Shown here piece after piece: positions 50,881 to 59,105 of a stretch of DNA of 64,000 nt. How positions within the stretch are numbered: the stretch's first letter is position 1; each line of letters opens with the position of its first letter. The DNA is from Ruthenibacterium avium (GTDB taxonomy: Bacteria > Bacillota > Clostridia > Oscillospirales > Ruminococcaceae): positions 1 to 64,000 of the forward strand of contig DWYA01000013.1 in NCBI GenBank assembly GCA_019118905.1, in the 5' to 3' direction. The notes beneath the pieces are model-generated. The model was not told the DNA's origin. It was given only the letters and a program-made list of their open reading frames with translations, and searched no databases. The position numbers were made by a program, and so were the translations under genes.

Positions 50881-52328
50881 GCAAAGTGAATTTGGGACGA
50901 GTGATAGGCCCGGCGGGCGAACGCGGCGAGCAAGGCCCGCAAGGCGTACAAGGCCCGATGGGACCCACCGGCCCACAGGGAGAAAAAGGGGAGAAGGGAG
51001 ATACCGGCCCGCAGGGCCCGAAAGGCGACACCGGGGCGACCGGCCCGGCAGGTGAGAGAGGGGAAACGGGGCCGCAGGGCGAGCAAGGCATCAAGGGCGA
51101 CACCGGGGCGACCGGCCCGGCAGGCCCGCAAGGCCCCCGAGGAGAGACCGGCCCGGCGGGCCCGCAAGGCGTACAGGGCGACCCCGGACCGCAGGGACAA
51201 AAGGGCGAAAAGGGCGACCCTGGTGAAAAGGGCGAAAAAGGTGACACCGGCCCGCAAGGCCCGAAAGGAGACATCGGCCCGAGTGAAATTAACGCGACCA
51301 CGCGCGTGACGGGAATTGAAGCCGGGCAGCTATTATTTAACAACGGCGGATTTGTAACAGGAAAAACCCTGACCGCTTCGGACGTAGGGGCGCTTTCCCC
51401 TACGGGCAACGCAAGCAATGTGACGGCTGCATTTACCCAGGCGAGCACCCGCGCCAATTTGACCACAGGCGAAAAGCTGGCGGTGTCTCTGGGAAAGCTG
51501 ATGAAATGGTTTGCCGACCTCAAAAGCGTGGCGTGGACAGGCAGTTATGACGATTTGACCGGTAAGCCGGAACTGAAAACCGTGGCCACAACGGGTTCCT
51601 ACCGTGACCTGACGGACAAGCCGACGGCGGCGGACATTGGGGCGCTCGGAACAACGGAAAAGGCTGCAAGCGCAAAGGCGGCAGATGCAGCCTCCAGCTA
51701 TGCGTTTTATATGGGCCACACAAACAAAAATGCGGGAATTGAAGCGCAGACAAAAGGCGTTCGTTTGAGCTGGGGAACGGATTATTCTTACAAGCTCTTT
51801 TTTGGCCAAGACCCCACCTATGGCGACGCGCTGTGTCTGCATCCATCGTCAAGCGGCACTTATGCACTCGGCAACAGCACAGCACGCTGGGCGTCCATTT
51901 ATTCGACGAATGGAACGATTCAAACTTCCGACGCCACGCGCAAAGAGCAGATTACAGCGTTGGGCGAAAAGCAATTGGCATTCTTCGAGAAGCTTCGGCC
52001 TGTGAGCTATAAGCTGAAAAGCGGCTTTGATGATGCGGAAAACCACGACCGTCTGCATTACGGCTTTATTGCCCAAGAAGTGGAGCAGGCGATGGGCGAG
52101 TGCGGCATTACCGCGATGGAGTTCGGCGGCTTATGCAAGGACAAGGAGGTTGTTCTGGCAAAAACGCTGAACGAGGATGGAACGGAAAGCGTCGCTTCCA
52201 AGGAAACCGGCGCGGACGTTTATTCGCTGCGCTATCAGGAATTTATTGCACTGAACACGGCTGCCATCCAAGCCCTGCAAAAGGAGGTTGCTGTGCTCAA
52301 AGAAAAGCTGAAGGAACCGATGGAGTAA
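50877..52328 (+). CDS. Long collagen-like tail fibre with S74 chaperone domain
   Basis: 483 residues. Anchor (SKVNLGRVIGPAG), a longer collagen-like run of about 120 residues (GPQG, GEKGDTG, GPAG repeats), a beta region with DVGALSPTGNAS and DIGALGTTEK spacers typical of tail fibres, then a C-terminal intramolecular chaperone auto-processing (S74) domain with SDATRKEQITALGEKQL and LHYGFIAQEVEQAMGE. The domain trimerises the fibre and is normally cleaved off by autoproteolysis. It is likely the main host-binding fibre. Confidence 0.85.
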   Translation: MSKVNLGRVIGPAGERGEQGPQGVQGPMGPTGPQGEKGEKGDTGPQGPKGDTGATGPAGERGETGPQGEQGIKGDTGATGPAGPQGPRGETGPAGPQGVQGDPGPQGQKGEKGDPGEKGEKGDTGPQGPKGDIGPSEINATTRVTGIEAGQLLFNNGGFVTGKTLTASDVGALSPTGNASNVTAAFTQASTRANLTTGEKLAVSLGKLMKWFADLKSVAWTGSYDDLTGKPELKTVATTGSYRDLTDKPTAADIGALGTTEKAASAKAADAASSYAFYMGHTNKNAGIEAQTKGVRLSWGTDYSYKLFFGQDPTYGDALCLHPSSSGTYALGNSTARWASIYSTNGTIQTSDATRKEQITALGEKQLAFFEKLRPVSYKLKSGFDDAENHDRLHYGFIAQEVEQAMGECGITAMEFGGLCKDKEVVLAKTLNEDGTESVASKETGADVYSLRYQEFIALNTAAIQALQKEVAVLKEKLKEPME

Positions 52329-52373
52329 CAGGACACACAAAGGAATGAAAATGATTGAAGTGGGAGGTACACG

Positions 52374-53129
52374 ATGACACAAATCAAAGAAATGATGATT
52401 CCCCGCGGTACGGCGGCACGCCCCGGCTACGCGATGACACCGAAATTTATCACCATTCACAACACCGCGAATGAGAATAAAGGCGCGGGCGCACTGAGCC
52501 ACGGCACTTACATGACAACGGGAGGCGGCAAAAATGTGACGACTTCGTATCACTATGTGGTGGATGACAGCCTGATTGTACGGCTTTTGCCCGATAATGA
52601 AGTAGCTTGGCACGCGGGAGACGGCAGCGGGACAAAATCCGGCAACCGGACAAGCCTTGCCATTGAGATTTGCGAAAACCCGGAAAGCGATCTGACGAAA
52701 GCGACAGACAATGCTGCCGAGCTGACCGCACGCTTGATGAAGGACTGGGGCATTGGCCTTTCCAATGTGAAACAGCACAACTATTGGAGCGGCAAGGACT
52801 GCCCGCGCAAAATCAGGGCAGGAAAGCCGTATTCATGGGAGGTGTTTGCAGCAAAGGTACAGGCATTCCGCGACGCGCTGGACAAACCGGAAGCCAGCGT
52901 CGATACAACCGGAACACTTTGGACGGTGCAGACGGCAGCTTTTAGCAAAAAGGCGAACGCCAATGCATATCATCAAGTATTGACCGGCAAGGGGATTCCG
53001 TGCTTTGTGAAGTATGAAGATGGATGGTATCGCGTACAGTGCGGCGCTTTTTCCAAAAAAGAAAATGCCGAAAATTATGCCAGCACACTGGCGGTGCGCG
53101 GGGTAGAAGCCTTTGTAAAGGCAAAGTGA
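52374..53129 (+). CDS. Phage endolysin: N-acetylmuramoyl-L-alanine amidase with SPOR domain
   Basis: 251 residues. An N-terminal amidase_2 domain with metal/catalytic sites (ITIHNTANENK, YHYVVDD, AWHAGDG, QHNYWSGKDCP) cleaves the MurNAc-L-Ala bond of peptidoglycan. The C-terminal about 75 residues form a SPOR-like repeat (WTVQTAAFSKKANANAY and VQCGAFSKKENAENYA), which binds denuded glycan strands. No signal peptide, so it depends on the neighbouring holin. ATG follows GGGAGG. Confidence 0.9.
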   Translation: MTQIKEMMIPRGTAARPGYAMTPKFITIHNTANENKGAGALSHGTYMTTGGGKNVTTSYHYVVDDSLIVRLLPDNEVAWHAGDGSGTKSGNRTSLAIEICENPESDLTKATDNAAELTARLMKDWGIGLSNVKQHNYWSGKDCPRKIRAGKPYSWEVFAAKVQAFRDALDKPEASVDTTGTLWTVQTAAFSKKANANAYHQVLTGKGIPCFVKYEDGWYRVQCGAFSKKENAENYASTLAVRGVEAFVKAK

Positions 53130-53140
53130 GGGGGAAAATG

Positions 53141-53587
53141 ATGATGACAGCAAAAGGAATTTATTACACCACTTTAGGAGCGGCAAGCGCTGTGGGTGCA
53201 GTGGTTGCCAACGCGCTGGGTGGCTGGGACACCGGTTTGCAGACCTTGGTGGCGATGATGGCGGTGGACTATCTGACCGGTGTGCTGTGTGCATTGGTGT
53301 GGAAAAAAAGCCCCAAGAGCGCGGATGGCGCTTTTGAAAGCAAAACCAGTTTTAAGGGACTTTTGCGCAAAATGGCAGTGCTTTTGTGCGTGCTGGTGGC
53401 TTGCCGGGTGGATAGCTACACGGGAACAGCTTTGGCAAGAAACGCGGTGATTTTATTCTTTATCGCCAATGATGGGTTGAGCATCATTGAAAATCTTGGC
53501 ATTATGGGTGTACCCATCCCTCCGGTTATTCGCAATGCATTTGAAGCGCTGAAAAAGGACAGTGAAACCGAAAATCCGATTTCATAA
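53141..53587 (+). CDS. Phage holin
   Basis: About 148 residues with three to four hydrophobic segments (residues about 8-25, 33-52, 70-90 and 96-120; motif MAVDYLTGVLCALVWKK). This is the pattern of the Cph1/TcdE-like phage holin family that pairs with an amidase. Three adjacent ATGs (53138, 53141, 53144) follow GAGGGGG; spacing favours the second or third. A dual start may even control timing, as in some holins. Confidence 0.85.
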   Translation: MMTAKGIYYTTLGAASAVGAVVANALGGWDTGLQTLVAMMAVDYLTGVLCALVWKKSPKSADGAFESKTSFKGLLRKMAVLLCVLVACRVDSYTGTALARNAVILFFIANDGLSIIENLGIMGVPIPPVIRNAFEALKKDSETENPIS

Positions 53588-53602
53588 AAAGGAGGAAAAA
53601 AC

Positions 53603-54640
53603 ATGTTTCGTGTATTTGATGACCCGGTGAGCGGAGGAGAAAAGACGTCAAAACCGTCTACAAGCACTGGCCGAAACCCTTCCACAAGCACAAAAAAGCC
53701 CACGACGAGCAGCAGTGCATCGTCGTGGGCGGCACAAAAGCAGGCACAGTTGGAGGCGCAGAAAGCGGCCTATCAAAACTATTACAATAGTACGGCTGCG
53801 CAGCTGCTGCAATATCGCAACCAACAGTTGGCTGCGGCTCAAGGTTGGTATGACAGTGGTTTGGCGCGCTTGCAGCAGATTTTAAATGAGCAGCTCGCCT
53901 TTGAGCAAAACGCCTATAACCAGATGGTGGCGGCCCAGCAAGCGGCGTATGACCGCAATGTAGCCGGTACGAACGCCTATTACGCCGGTATGTACGAACA
54001 GGCAGAGGGAAATTATCAAAACCAGCTGGCAACCGCTCAAAAGGACTATGAGCGCGCGCTTGCTCTGCTTCAGGAAAACCATGATGCAGGCAAGCAGCAA
54101 GTGAATGATGTGACAAAGGACGGGCTGCAGCAAGCGTACATTGAAAAAATGATGGCGCAAAAGAACATTGCCCAGCAGCTTTCCGCTATGGGAAAAAGCG
54201 GCGGTGCAAGCGAATCGACCTTGCTTGCGATGAATAACCAATACGGCAGCAGCCGTAATGCGCTGGAAACAGAGCGCATCGAACAGCTGGCCGCACTGGC
54301 GCAGCAGCTGAGCCAGCAAAAGGCAGAACGCACCACAAGCTATGAGCAGGAGAAGCGCGGGTATGAGGATGCGTACACTGGGCTGGTAAGCCAATACCGG
54401 CAGCAGCAGGCGGCACAGCTGGCACAGTATGAACAGCAGAAAAACCAATATATTTCCGATTGGAATGCAGACAGCTTGCTGCGTCAGCAGGGCTACCGCA
54501 GCGATTATTCCAGCGAGTTGACGGCGCTTGCAAAAGAGCTGGCACAGCAGCAAATGCAGGCAGAGCAATTTTACCAGCAAAGTCTGTTTGGAGCGCAAAG
54601 TGAGCTGCAAAAACAGCTTGCCGCCCTGATGGGCTGGTAA
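53603..54640 (+). CDS. Gln/Ala/Tyr-rich coiled-coil protein
   Basis: 345 residues. The N-terminus is a Ser/Thr/Lys-rich tail, then more than 280 residues of very regular helix with AAQKQAQLEAQKAAYQNYY-like heptads and repeated QQxxxYEQQK motifs. No membrane segment. Composition resembles long coiled-coil phage proteins (tape measure or DNA-ejection type) but it lies after the lysis genes. Its own AAAGGAGG site and adjacency within the operon make it real. The end is 6 bp from the convergent TetM-NYN stop with no terminator. Confidence 0.65.
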   Translation: MFRVFDDPVSGGEKTSKPSTSTGRNPSTSTKKPTTSSSASSWAAQKQAQLEAQKAAYQNYYNSTAAQLLQYRNQQLAAAQGWYDSGLARLQQILNEQLAFEQNAYNQMVAAQQAAYDRNVAGTNAYYAGMYEQAEGNYQNQLATAQKDYERALALLQENHDAGKQQVNDVTKDGLQQAYIEKMMAQKNIAQQLSAMGKSGGASESTLLAMNNQYGSSRNALETERIEQLAALAQQLSQQKAERTTSYEQEKRGYEDAYTGLVSQYRQQQAAQLAQYEQQKNQYISDWNADSLLRQQGYRSDYSSELTALAKELAQQQMQAEQFYQQSLFGAQSELQKQLAALMGW

Positions 54641-54646
54641 AAAGGC

Positions 54647-57229
54647 TTAAAAGCGCAAATTGTTGACGTGATTGGAACGCGCGATGGTTTCACGAACGGA
54701 CGCATCCGACACAGCGATTTCTTCGCGGAACATTTGCGCAGACACGCGCAGCGCGCCGTGGCCGAGGATGATCATTTGCTCCATGCCGTCTGACGTTACG
54801 ACGCGCACGCGCCGTTTGCGAGCCAGCTGAAAGGTGGCTTTTTCGATATACATATCGGCGGTTTCGGCCTCTTTGGTATAAACGATATGAATATTGTGGT
54901 ATGGAACAACGGTACCCGGATTGCCTTTGACGCGGTAAGCGTCAAATACCAAGATGACCTCGCAGGAATGGCTGCCGCGGTAATTGCACAGGATATCGGC
55001 TAGCTTTTGGCGTGCGCCGTCCAGCCCGCAAGCGGCGGCTTCCCGCAAGTCATCCCATGCGAAGATGACGTTGTAGCCGTCGACGAGCAGATATTCGGGG
55101 ATATCGCCTTCCCACAGGGCTTCCAGGCTGGCTTTCGGCGTGGGACGAAACGCCTCACGGGCTTTGCCTGTGCCATAGGTGCGCTCGAAAATTTTGGCCA
55201 GTTCGGCGTCCAATGCGAGAGAATCAACATGCTTTTCAACAGAGCGCCGCACAGGCTGCTCCGGGGCTTCTTGGACTGTGGGGGAAAGCACAGGCTCAGT
55301 ATGTGCGTGGGCGGGAACCTCCTGCCAAGGAACATTGTACCCGGCACCGTGCGAACAAAAGACAGAATCGGCGGTGTTTTCCACATCGCGCTCGGCTTCA
55401 TAACCGATTTCCTGAATCACGGTTTCGGCATCGTGGCAGGGGCGGTAGCCGTCCGGCATGAAGAAAATGCGTCCCGCGCCGCGTGTATAGCCCGTAAGTT
55501 CCAGCGGATAACCGCGCATGGAAGAAACGGGTGCAGTGCCGGTGAGGACGGCTTCGCTGCCAGTGATTTCGGGAGAAGAAAAGGACGCGCCCATGCGCTG
55601 CAAGTCGGACATGGCGCGTCCGACGTTTTCGCTTGGAAGCTCCAGCCGAAAGGAATACCAAGGCTCCAGCACAATACTCTTTGCCTGCATGAGCCCTTGC
55701 CGTACGGCACGATACGTCGCTTGGCGAAAATCGCCGCCTTCGGTGTGCTTTAAATGACTTTTGCCCGAGGCAAGCGTAAAGACAATATCCGTAACCGGGC
55801 TGCCGGTGAGGACACCGAGATGCTCTTTTTCCGCCAAGTGTGTAAAAATAAGGTTTTGCCAGTTGCGGGCAAGCACTTCTTCCGGGCAAATGCTGGAAAA
55901 GCGCACGCCGCTGCCGCGCTCGCCGGGGGAAAGGATGAGCCGAACCTCTGCGTAATGGCGCAGCGGCTCAAAGTGGCCGATGCCCTCCACGGTATCGGCA
56001 ATCGTTTCTTTATAGGCAATGCTGCCCTCGTCAAAGGTGAGGGAAATGCCGAATCGGTCAAAGAACAGGCGGGTTAAAATTTCAAGCTGCACTTCGCCCA
56101 TGAGGTGAACCAGAATTTCCTGACGAGCGTCATTCCAGCTGACACGCAGGCTGGGTTCTTCTTCTTGCAGCATTCGCAGCTTGGAAAGGGTAGTGTGCAG
56201 ATCAATACCGTCGGCAGGCAGAACGCGGTAACACAGCACAGGCTCTAAAACAGGCGCAGGGGCATCGGGCTGAATGCCAAGCCCCTGACCCGCCCAAGTA
56301 TGGGTAAGGCCGGTAACGGCGCAGACACAGCCCGCGGGCACTTCCTCTGTGGGAACAAAGCGTGCGCCGGAATAAAGGCGAAGGCTGTCCGCTTTTTCCT
56401 GCCATGTCTCGGCAGATTGGGAAAACGAACCCTCCAGCATTTGTTTTACGCGCAGGCTGCCGCCCGTTACTTTGAGCCAAGTGAGACGATTGCCTTGGGC
56501 GTCACGGGTGATTTTATAAATTTGAGCGCCGAAGGCACTTGGGTAATGACGCAAATGCACCAGCGATTGAAACAGGGAGAAAAAAGACGAGACACCCTGT
56601 TGGCGCAGGGCAGAGCCAAAAAAGCACGGGAATACCCGACGGGAGTCGATGAGAGATTGCAGGTCGGAAGCAGAGGGCGGCGTCCCTTCCAGATAACGGT
56701 TGAGGAGCGATTCGCTTTTGACGGCGATTTCCTCGTGAAAAGCATCCGTGCCAAAGCAGGAGAAATCGACACAGTCGGCACTGAGGACACGGCGCAGCTG
56801 GGCAAGCACTTCGCTTTGGGAAGCGGTGGGCAAGTCCATTTTATTGATAAATAAAAAGGTGGGAATTTCAAAGCGTTTCAGCAGCTGCCAAATCGTGCGC
56901 GTATGGCTTTGCACGCCGTCGGTGCCGTTGATGACAAGAATGGCATAATCGAGAATGCCGAGCACACGCTCGGCCTCGCCCGAAAAGTCGACGTGACCCG
57001 GCGTATCGGTGAGAACAAGGTCAAAATCGGCAAGCGGCAAAACAGCTTGCTTGGAAAAAATGGTAATGCCGCGCTCTTTTTCCTGCACATCCGTATCAAG
57101 AAAGGTGCTTTGTGCGTCAACGCGGCCAAGCGCTCTCAGACAGCCTGCCTCATACAAAAGCGCTTCCGAAAGCGTCGTTTTGCCGGCGTCAACATGGGCT
57201 AAAATGCCGGTGATGATTTGCGGCTTCAT
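54647..57229 (-). CDS. TetM-like translational GTPase fused to a YacP/Rae1-type NYN nuclease domain
   Basis: 860 residues. N-terminal EF-G/TetM GTPase: G1 HVDAGKTTLSEALL, G3 DTPGHVDF, G4 NKMDLP, followed by EF-G-like domains including TetM-type domain III-V motifs (QGLMQAKSIVLEPWYSFRLE, GASFSSPEITGSEAVLTG, RGAGRIFFMPDGYRPC). After a linker, about residues 690-860 form an NYN domain with DGYNVIFAWDD, LVFDAYRVKG, ADMYIEK and VVTSDGMEQ, as in YacP/Rae1, an A-site mRNA endonuclease. This may couple ribosome binding to mRNA cleavage. ATG at 57229 overlaps the Crp-like stop. Confidence 0.85.
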   Translation of the reverse strand: MKPQIITGILAHVDAGKTTLSEALLYEAGCLRALGRVDAQSTFLDTDVQEKERGITIFSKQAVLPLADFDLVLTDTPGHVDFSGEAERVLGILDYAILVINGTDGVQSHTRTIWQLLKRFEIPTFLFINKMDLPTASQSEVLAQLRRVLSADCVDFSCFGTDAFHEEIAVKSESLLNRYLEGTPPSASDLQSLIDSRRVFPCFFGSALRQQGVSSFFSLFQSLVHLRHYPSAFGAQIYKITRDAQGNRLTWLKVTGGSLRVKQMLEGSFSQSAETWQEKADSLRLYSGARFVPTEEVPAGCVCAVTGLTHTWAGQGLGIQPDAPAPVLEPVLCYRVLPADGIDLHTTLSKLRMLQEEEPSLRVSWNDARQEILVHLMGEVQLEILTRLFFDRFGISLTFDEGSIAYKETIADTVEGIGHFEPLRHYAEVRLILSPGERGSGVRFSSICPEEVLARNWQNLIFTHLAEKEHLGVLTGSPVTDIVFTLASGKSHLKHTEGGDFRQATYRAVRQGLMQAKSIVLEPWYSFRLELPSENVGRAMSDLQRMGASFSSPEITGSEAVLTGTAPVSSMRGYPLELTGYTRGAGRIFFMPDGYRPCHDAETVIQEIGYEAERDVENTADSVFCSHGAGYNVPWQEVPAHAHTEPVLSPTVQEAPEQPVRRSVEKHVDSLALDAELAKIFERTYGTGKAREAFRPTPKASLEALWEGDIPEYLLVDGYNVIFAWDDLREAAACGLDGARQKLADILCNYRGSHSCEVILVFDAYRVKGNPGTVVPYHNIHIVYTKEAETADMYIEKATFQLARKRRVRVVTSDGMEQMIILGHGALRVSAQMFREEIAVSDASVRETIARSNHVNNLRF

Positions 57230-57921
57230 GGCGTCTCCCCCTCGTTTGGTGCATCGGTACATAACCAAATGGTGCGCTTTTCGGTGCGGATCACGCCGTC
57301 AGCACGCATACGCGACAATTCACGCGATAGAGCGCTTCGGTCGCAGTGCAGATAATCCGCCCAAACGGACTGCGAAAACGGAATGGTGCGGCCGCCGTTG
57401 GAAGCAGGGGTAAGACAGTGTGACAAATAGTACAGAATTTTATCGCGCAGAGACGGGAGCGTTAAGATTTCAAGCCGACGGTCAAGCGCAAAATATTTTG
57501 TGGCCATCGCAAAAATTAAGTTGCGCAGGAACATGGTGCAGGCCTCCTGCAAGGCGGGCTCGGTGCTGTGAGAAAACAGGGCGGGCAAAGAGGGATAAGA
57601 AATCCACAAAATGCGGCTGATACTGCCGGTGCGCACGGTGACGGGGCTTTCTGCTCCGCACGCGGCCATGAGGTCGCCAAAAACGCCGCCGCATGTCATG
57701 TGAGCGCTGAGAAATTCACTCCCGGTCATTCCGGTGCGCCAAGCTTCAATATCGCCGGACAAAACAATACCGAGCCGGGAGCTGCTGCTTCCGGCGTGAA
57801 CAAGAACCGTGTCGGTAGGATAGGTTTGCTCGGTTGCGTGAAGAACGGTGAGGATGCGGTCAATATAGGCAGGAGAGATTTGAGAAAACAAGGGACAATT
57901 TTGCAAAGCTTCATGTGCCAT
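57226..57921 (-). CDS. Crp/Fnr-family transcription regulator
   Basis: 231 residues. N-terminal cyclic-nucleotide-binding-like beta-roll (LVHAGSSSSRLGIVLSGDIE, GGVFGDL), central dimer helix and a C-terminal winged helix (SVWADYLHCDRSALSRELSR, MRADGVIRTEKRTIWL). It lacks the Cys set expected of an FNR Fe-S sensor, so the effector is unknown. ATG at 57921 follows AAAGGAG. The 3' end overlaps the TetM-NYN start (ATGA), so the two are coexpressed and the regulator may control that operon. Confidence 0.9.
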   Translation of the reverse strand: MAHEALQNCPLFSQISPAYIDRILTVLHATEQTYPTDTVLVHAGSSSSRLGIVLSGDIEAWRTGMTGSEFLSAHMTCGGVFGDLMAACGAESPVTVRTGSISRILWISYPSLPALFSHSTEPALQEACTMFLRNLIFAMATKYFALDRRLEILTLPSLRDKILYYLSHCLTPASNGGRTIPFSQSVWADYLHCDRSALSRELSRMRADGVIRTEKRTIWLCTDAPNEGETP

Positions 57922-58019
57922 GATAAAAAACTCCTTTGCTGTTGCGAGAGCAACAGACGTGATTGCGTTTATTATAGTATAATAAATTGGAAATTGCAAT
58001 GAATGGAAGGAAGAAGAAT

Positions 58020-59105
58020 ATGAAAAAACGTTGGATGGCGGTTATCAGTGCAGTGGCGTTGAGCATGACGATGTTGGCCGGATGTGCCGGTACCCCGGCA
58101 GTAAGCAGCAGCCAGAGCGCGAGCACAGCACAATCGGCTGCAAGCACGCCGGACTCTGAAAGCACTGCGGCACAAAGCGCAGCCTCTGACACTTCTACTA
58201 CCCAAGAGGGCGGCACCATTCGTTTGGCAGGCTTAAAAGGCCCGACGACGATGGGCATTGTTTCCTTGATGAACCAAGTGGATGAGGGAACGGCAAGCCA
58301 TGATTATCAGGTGGAGATGTACGGCACTGCGGATGAAATTGCACCGAAGCTGATCCAGGGAGAGCTGGATGCTGCGATGATTCCGTGCAACTTGGCAAGT
58401 GTGCTTTACAATAAGACACAGGGCAAAATTCAGACGGCTGCCATCAATACGCTGGGGGTTTTGTATATTGTGGGAACGGAAAGCGATGTGGCAAGCGTTG
58501 CTGACTTAAAAGGAAAAACTTTGTATGCAACGGGCAAGGGTACAACCCCGGAGTATGCGTTGAACCACATCTTGCGCGAAAACGGCTTGGAGCCGGGAGT
58601 TGACGTGACCATTGAATATAAAAGTGAGGCTACCGAAGTGGTAAGTGCGCTGGCCGCCGCGGGCGAAGGTGCTTTGGCGATGCTGCCGCAGCCTTATGTG
58701 ACCACAGCACAAATGCAGATGGACACGCTGAACGTTTTGCTGGATTTGACCGAGGAGTGGAATAAGGTTTCCCCGGACTCTGCCTTGGTGACGGGTGTTT
58801 TGGTGGTACAAAAGGACTTTGCACAGGAAAACCCCGAGTTGATGAGCGATTTTCTGGCAGATTATCAGGCAAGTGTAGAATGGGTGAATGCAAATACCGC
58901 TGAAGCTGCACAGCTGATTGCAGATTATGGCATTGTGCCGAAGGCGGCTGTGGCAGAAAAAGCGCTGCCCCAGTGCAATATCACATTTGTGGAAGGCGAT
59001 GCCATGAAACAGCAAGTATCCGGTTACTTGCAGGTATTGATGCAAGCGGATGCAAGCTCTGTTGGAGGGGAATTGCCCGGTGATGACTTCTATTATGGAG
59101 CGTAA
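58020..59105 (+). CDS. ABC transporter substrate-binding lipoprotein (NMT1/SsuA-like)
   Basis: 361 residues. Lipobox LAGC after a signal peptide, Ser/Ala-rich linker, then a type II binding fold with the NMT1/SsuA pattern: LKGPTTMGIVSLM near the start, IPCNLASVLYNK, ADLKGKTLYATGKGTTPEY and LPQPYVTTAQM. Substrates of this family include sulfonates, nitrate and thiamine precursors; none can be chosen here. ATG at 58020 follows GGAAGGAAG. Its end overlaps the fused permease-ATPase gene. Confidence 0.88.
   Translation: MKKRWMAVISAVALSMTMLAGCAGTPAVSSSQSASTAQSAASTPDSESTAAQSAASDTSTTQEGGTIRLAGLKGPTTMGIVSLMNQVDEGTASHDYQVEMYGTADEIAPKLIQGELDAAMIPCNLASVLYNKTQGKIQTAAINTLGVLYIVGTESDVASVADLKGKTLYATGKGTTPEYALNHILRENGLEPGVDVTIEYKSEATEVVSALAAAGEGALAMLPQPYVTTAQMQMDTLNVLLDLTEEWNKVSPDSALVTGVLVVQKDFAQENPELMSDFLADYQASVEWVNANTAEAAQLIADYGIVPKAAVAEKALPQCNITFVEGDAMKQQVSGYLQVLMQADASSVGGELPGDDFYYGA

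Larger units (their letters stand above)
39414..54640. mobile_element. Compact prophage-like cluster (podovirus-like or domesticated particle)
   Basis: Repressor (minus) plus about twenty genes on the plus strand: small early proteins, terminase small and large, portal, capsid, connector, a large beta-rich protein, fibre genes, amidase, holin and a coiled-coil protein. I find no integrase, excisionase, replication, recombination, tape-measure, tail-tube or sheath gene, and no obvious direct-repeat att sites. The right edge is 6 bp from the stop of the TetM-NYN gene and the left edge is 48 bp from DUF1576. About 15.2 kb in total. Confidence 0.75.

Noticed and set aside
50917..51285. Possible CRISPR or tandem repeat array
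   Set aside because: The periodicity is 9 bp coding for Gly-x-y triplets, without spacers of constant length.
50040..51523. Minus-strand Pro/Gly-rich frames opposite the fibre genes
   Set aside because: These are the complement of Gly-x-y collagen repeats, giving artificial Pro-rich translations.
54647..57229. Straight call as a tetracycline resistance gene
   Set aside because: The GTPase is TetM-like but divergent and carries an extra NYN domain; resistance cannot be claimed from the sequence.
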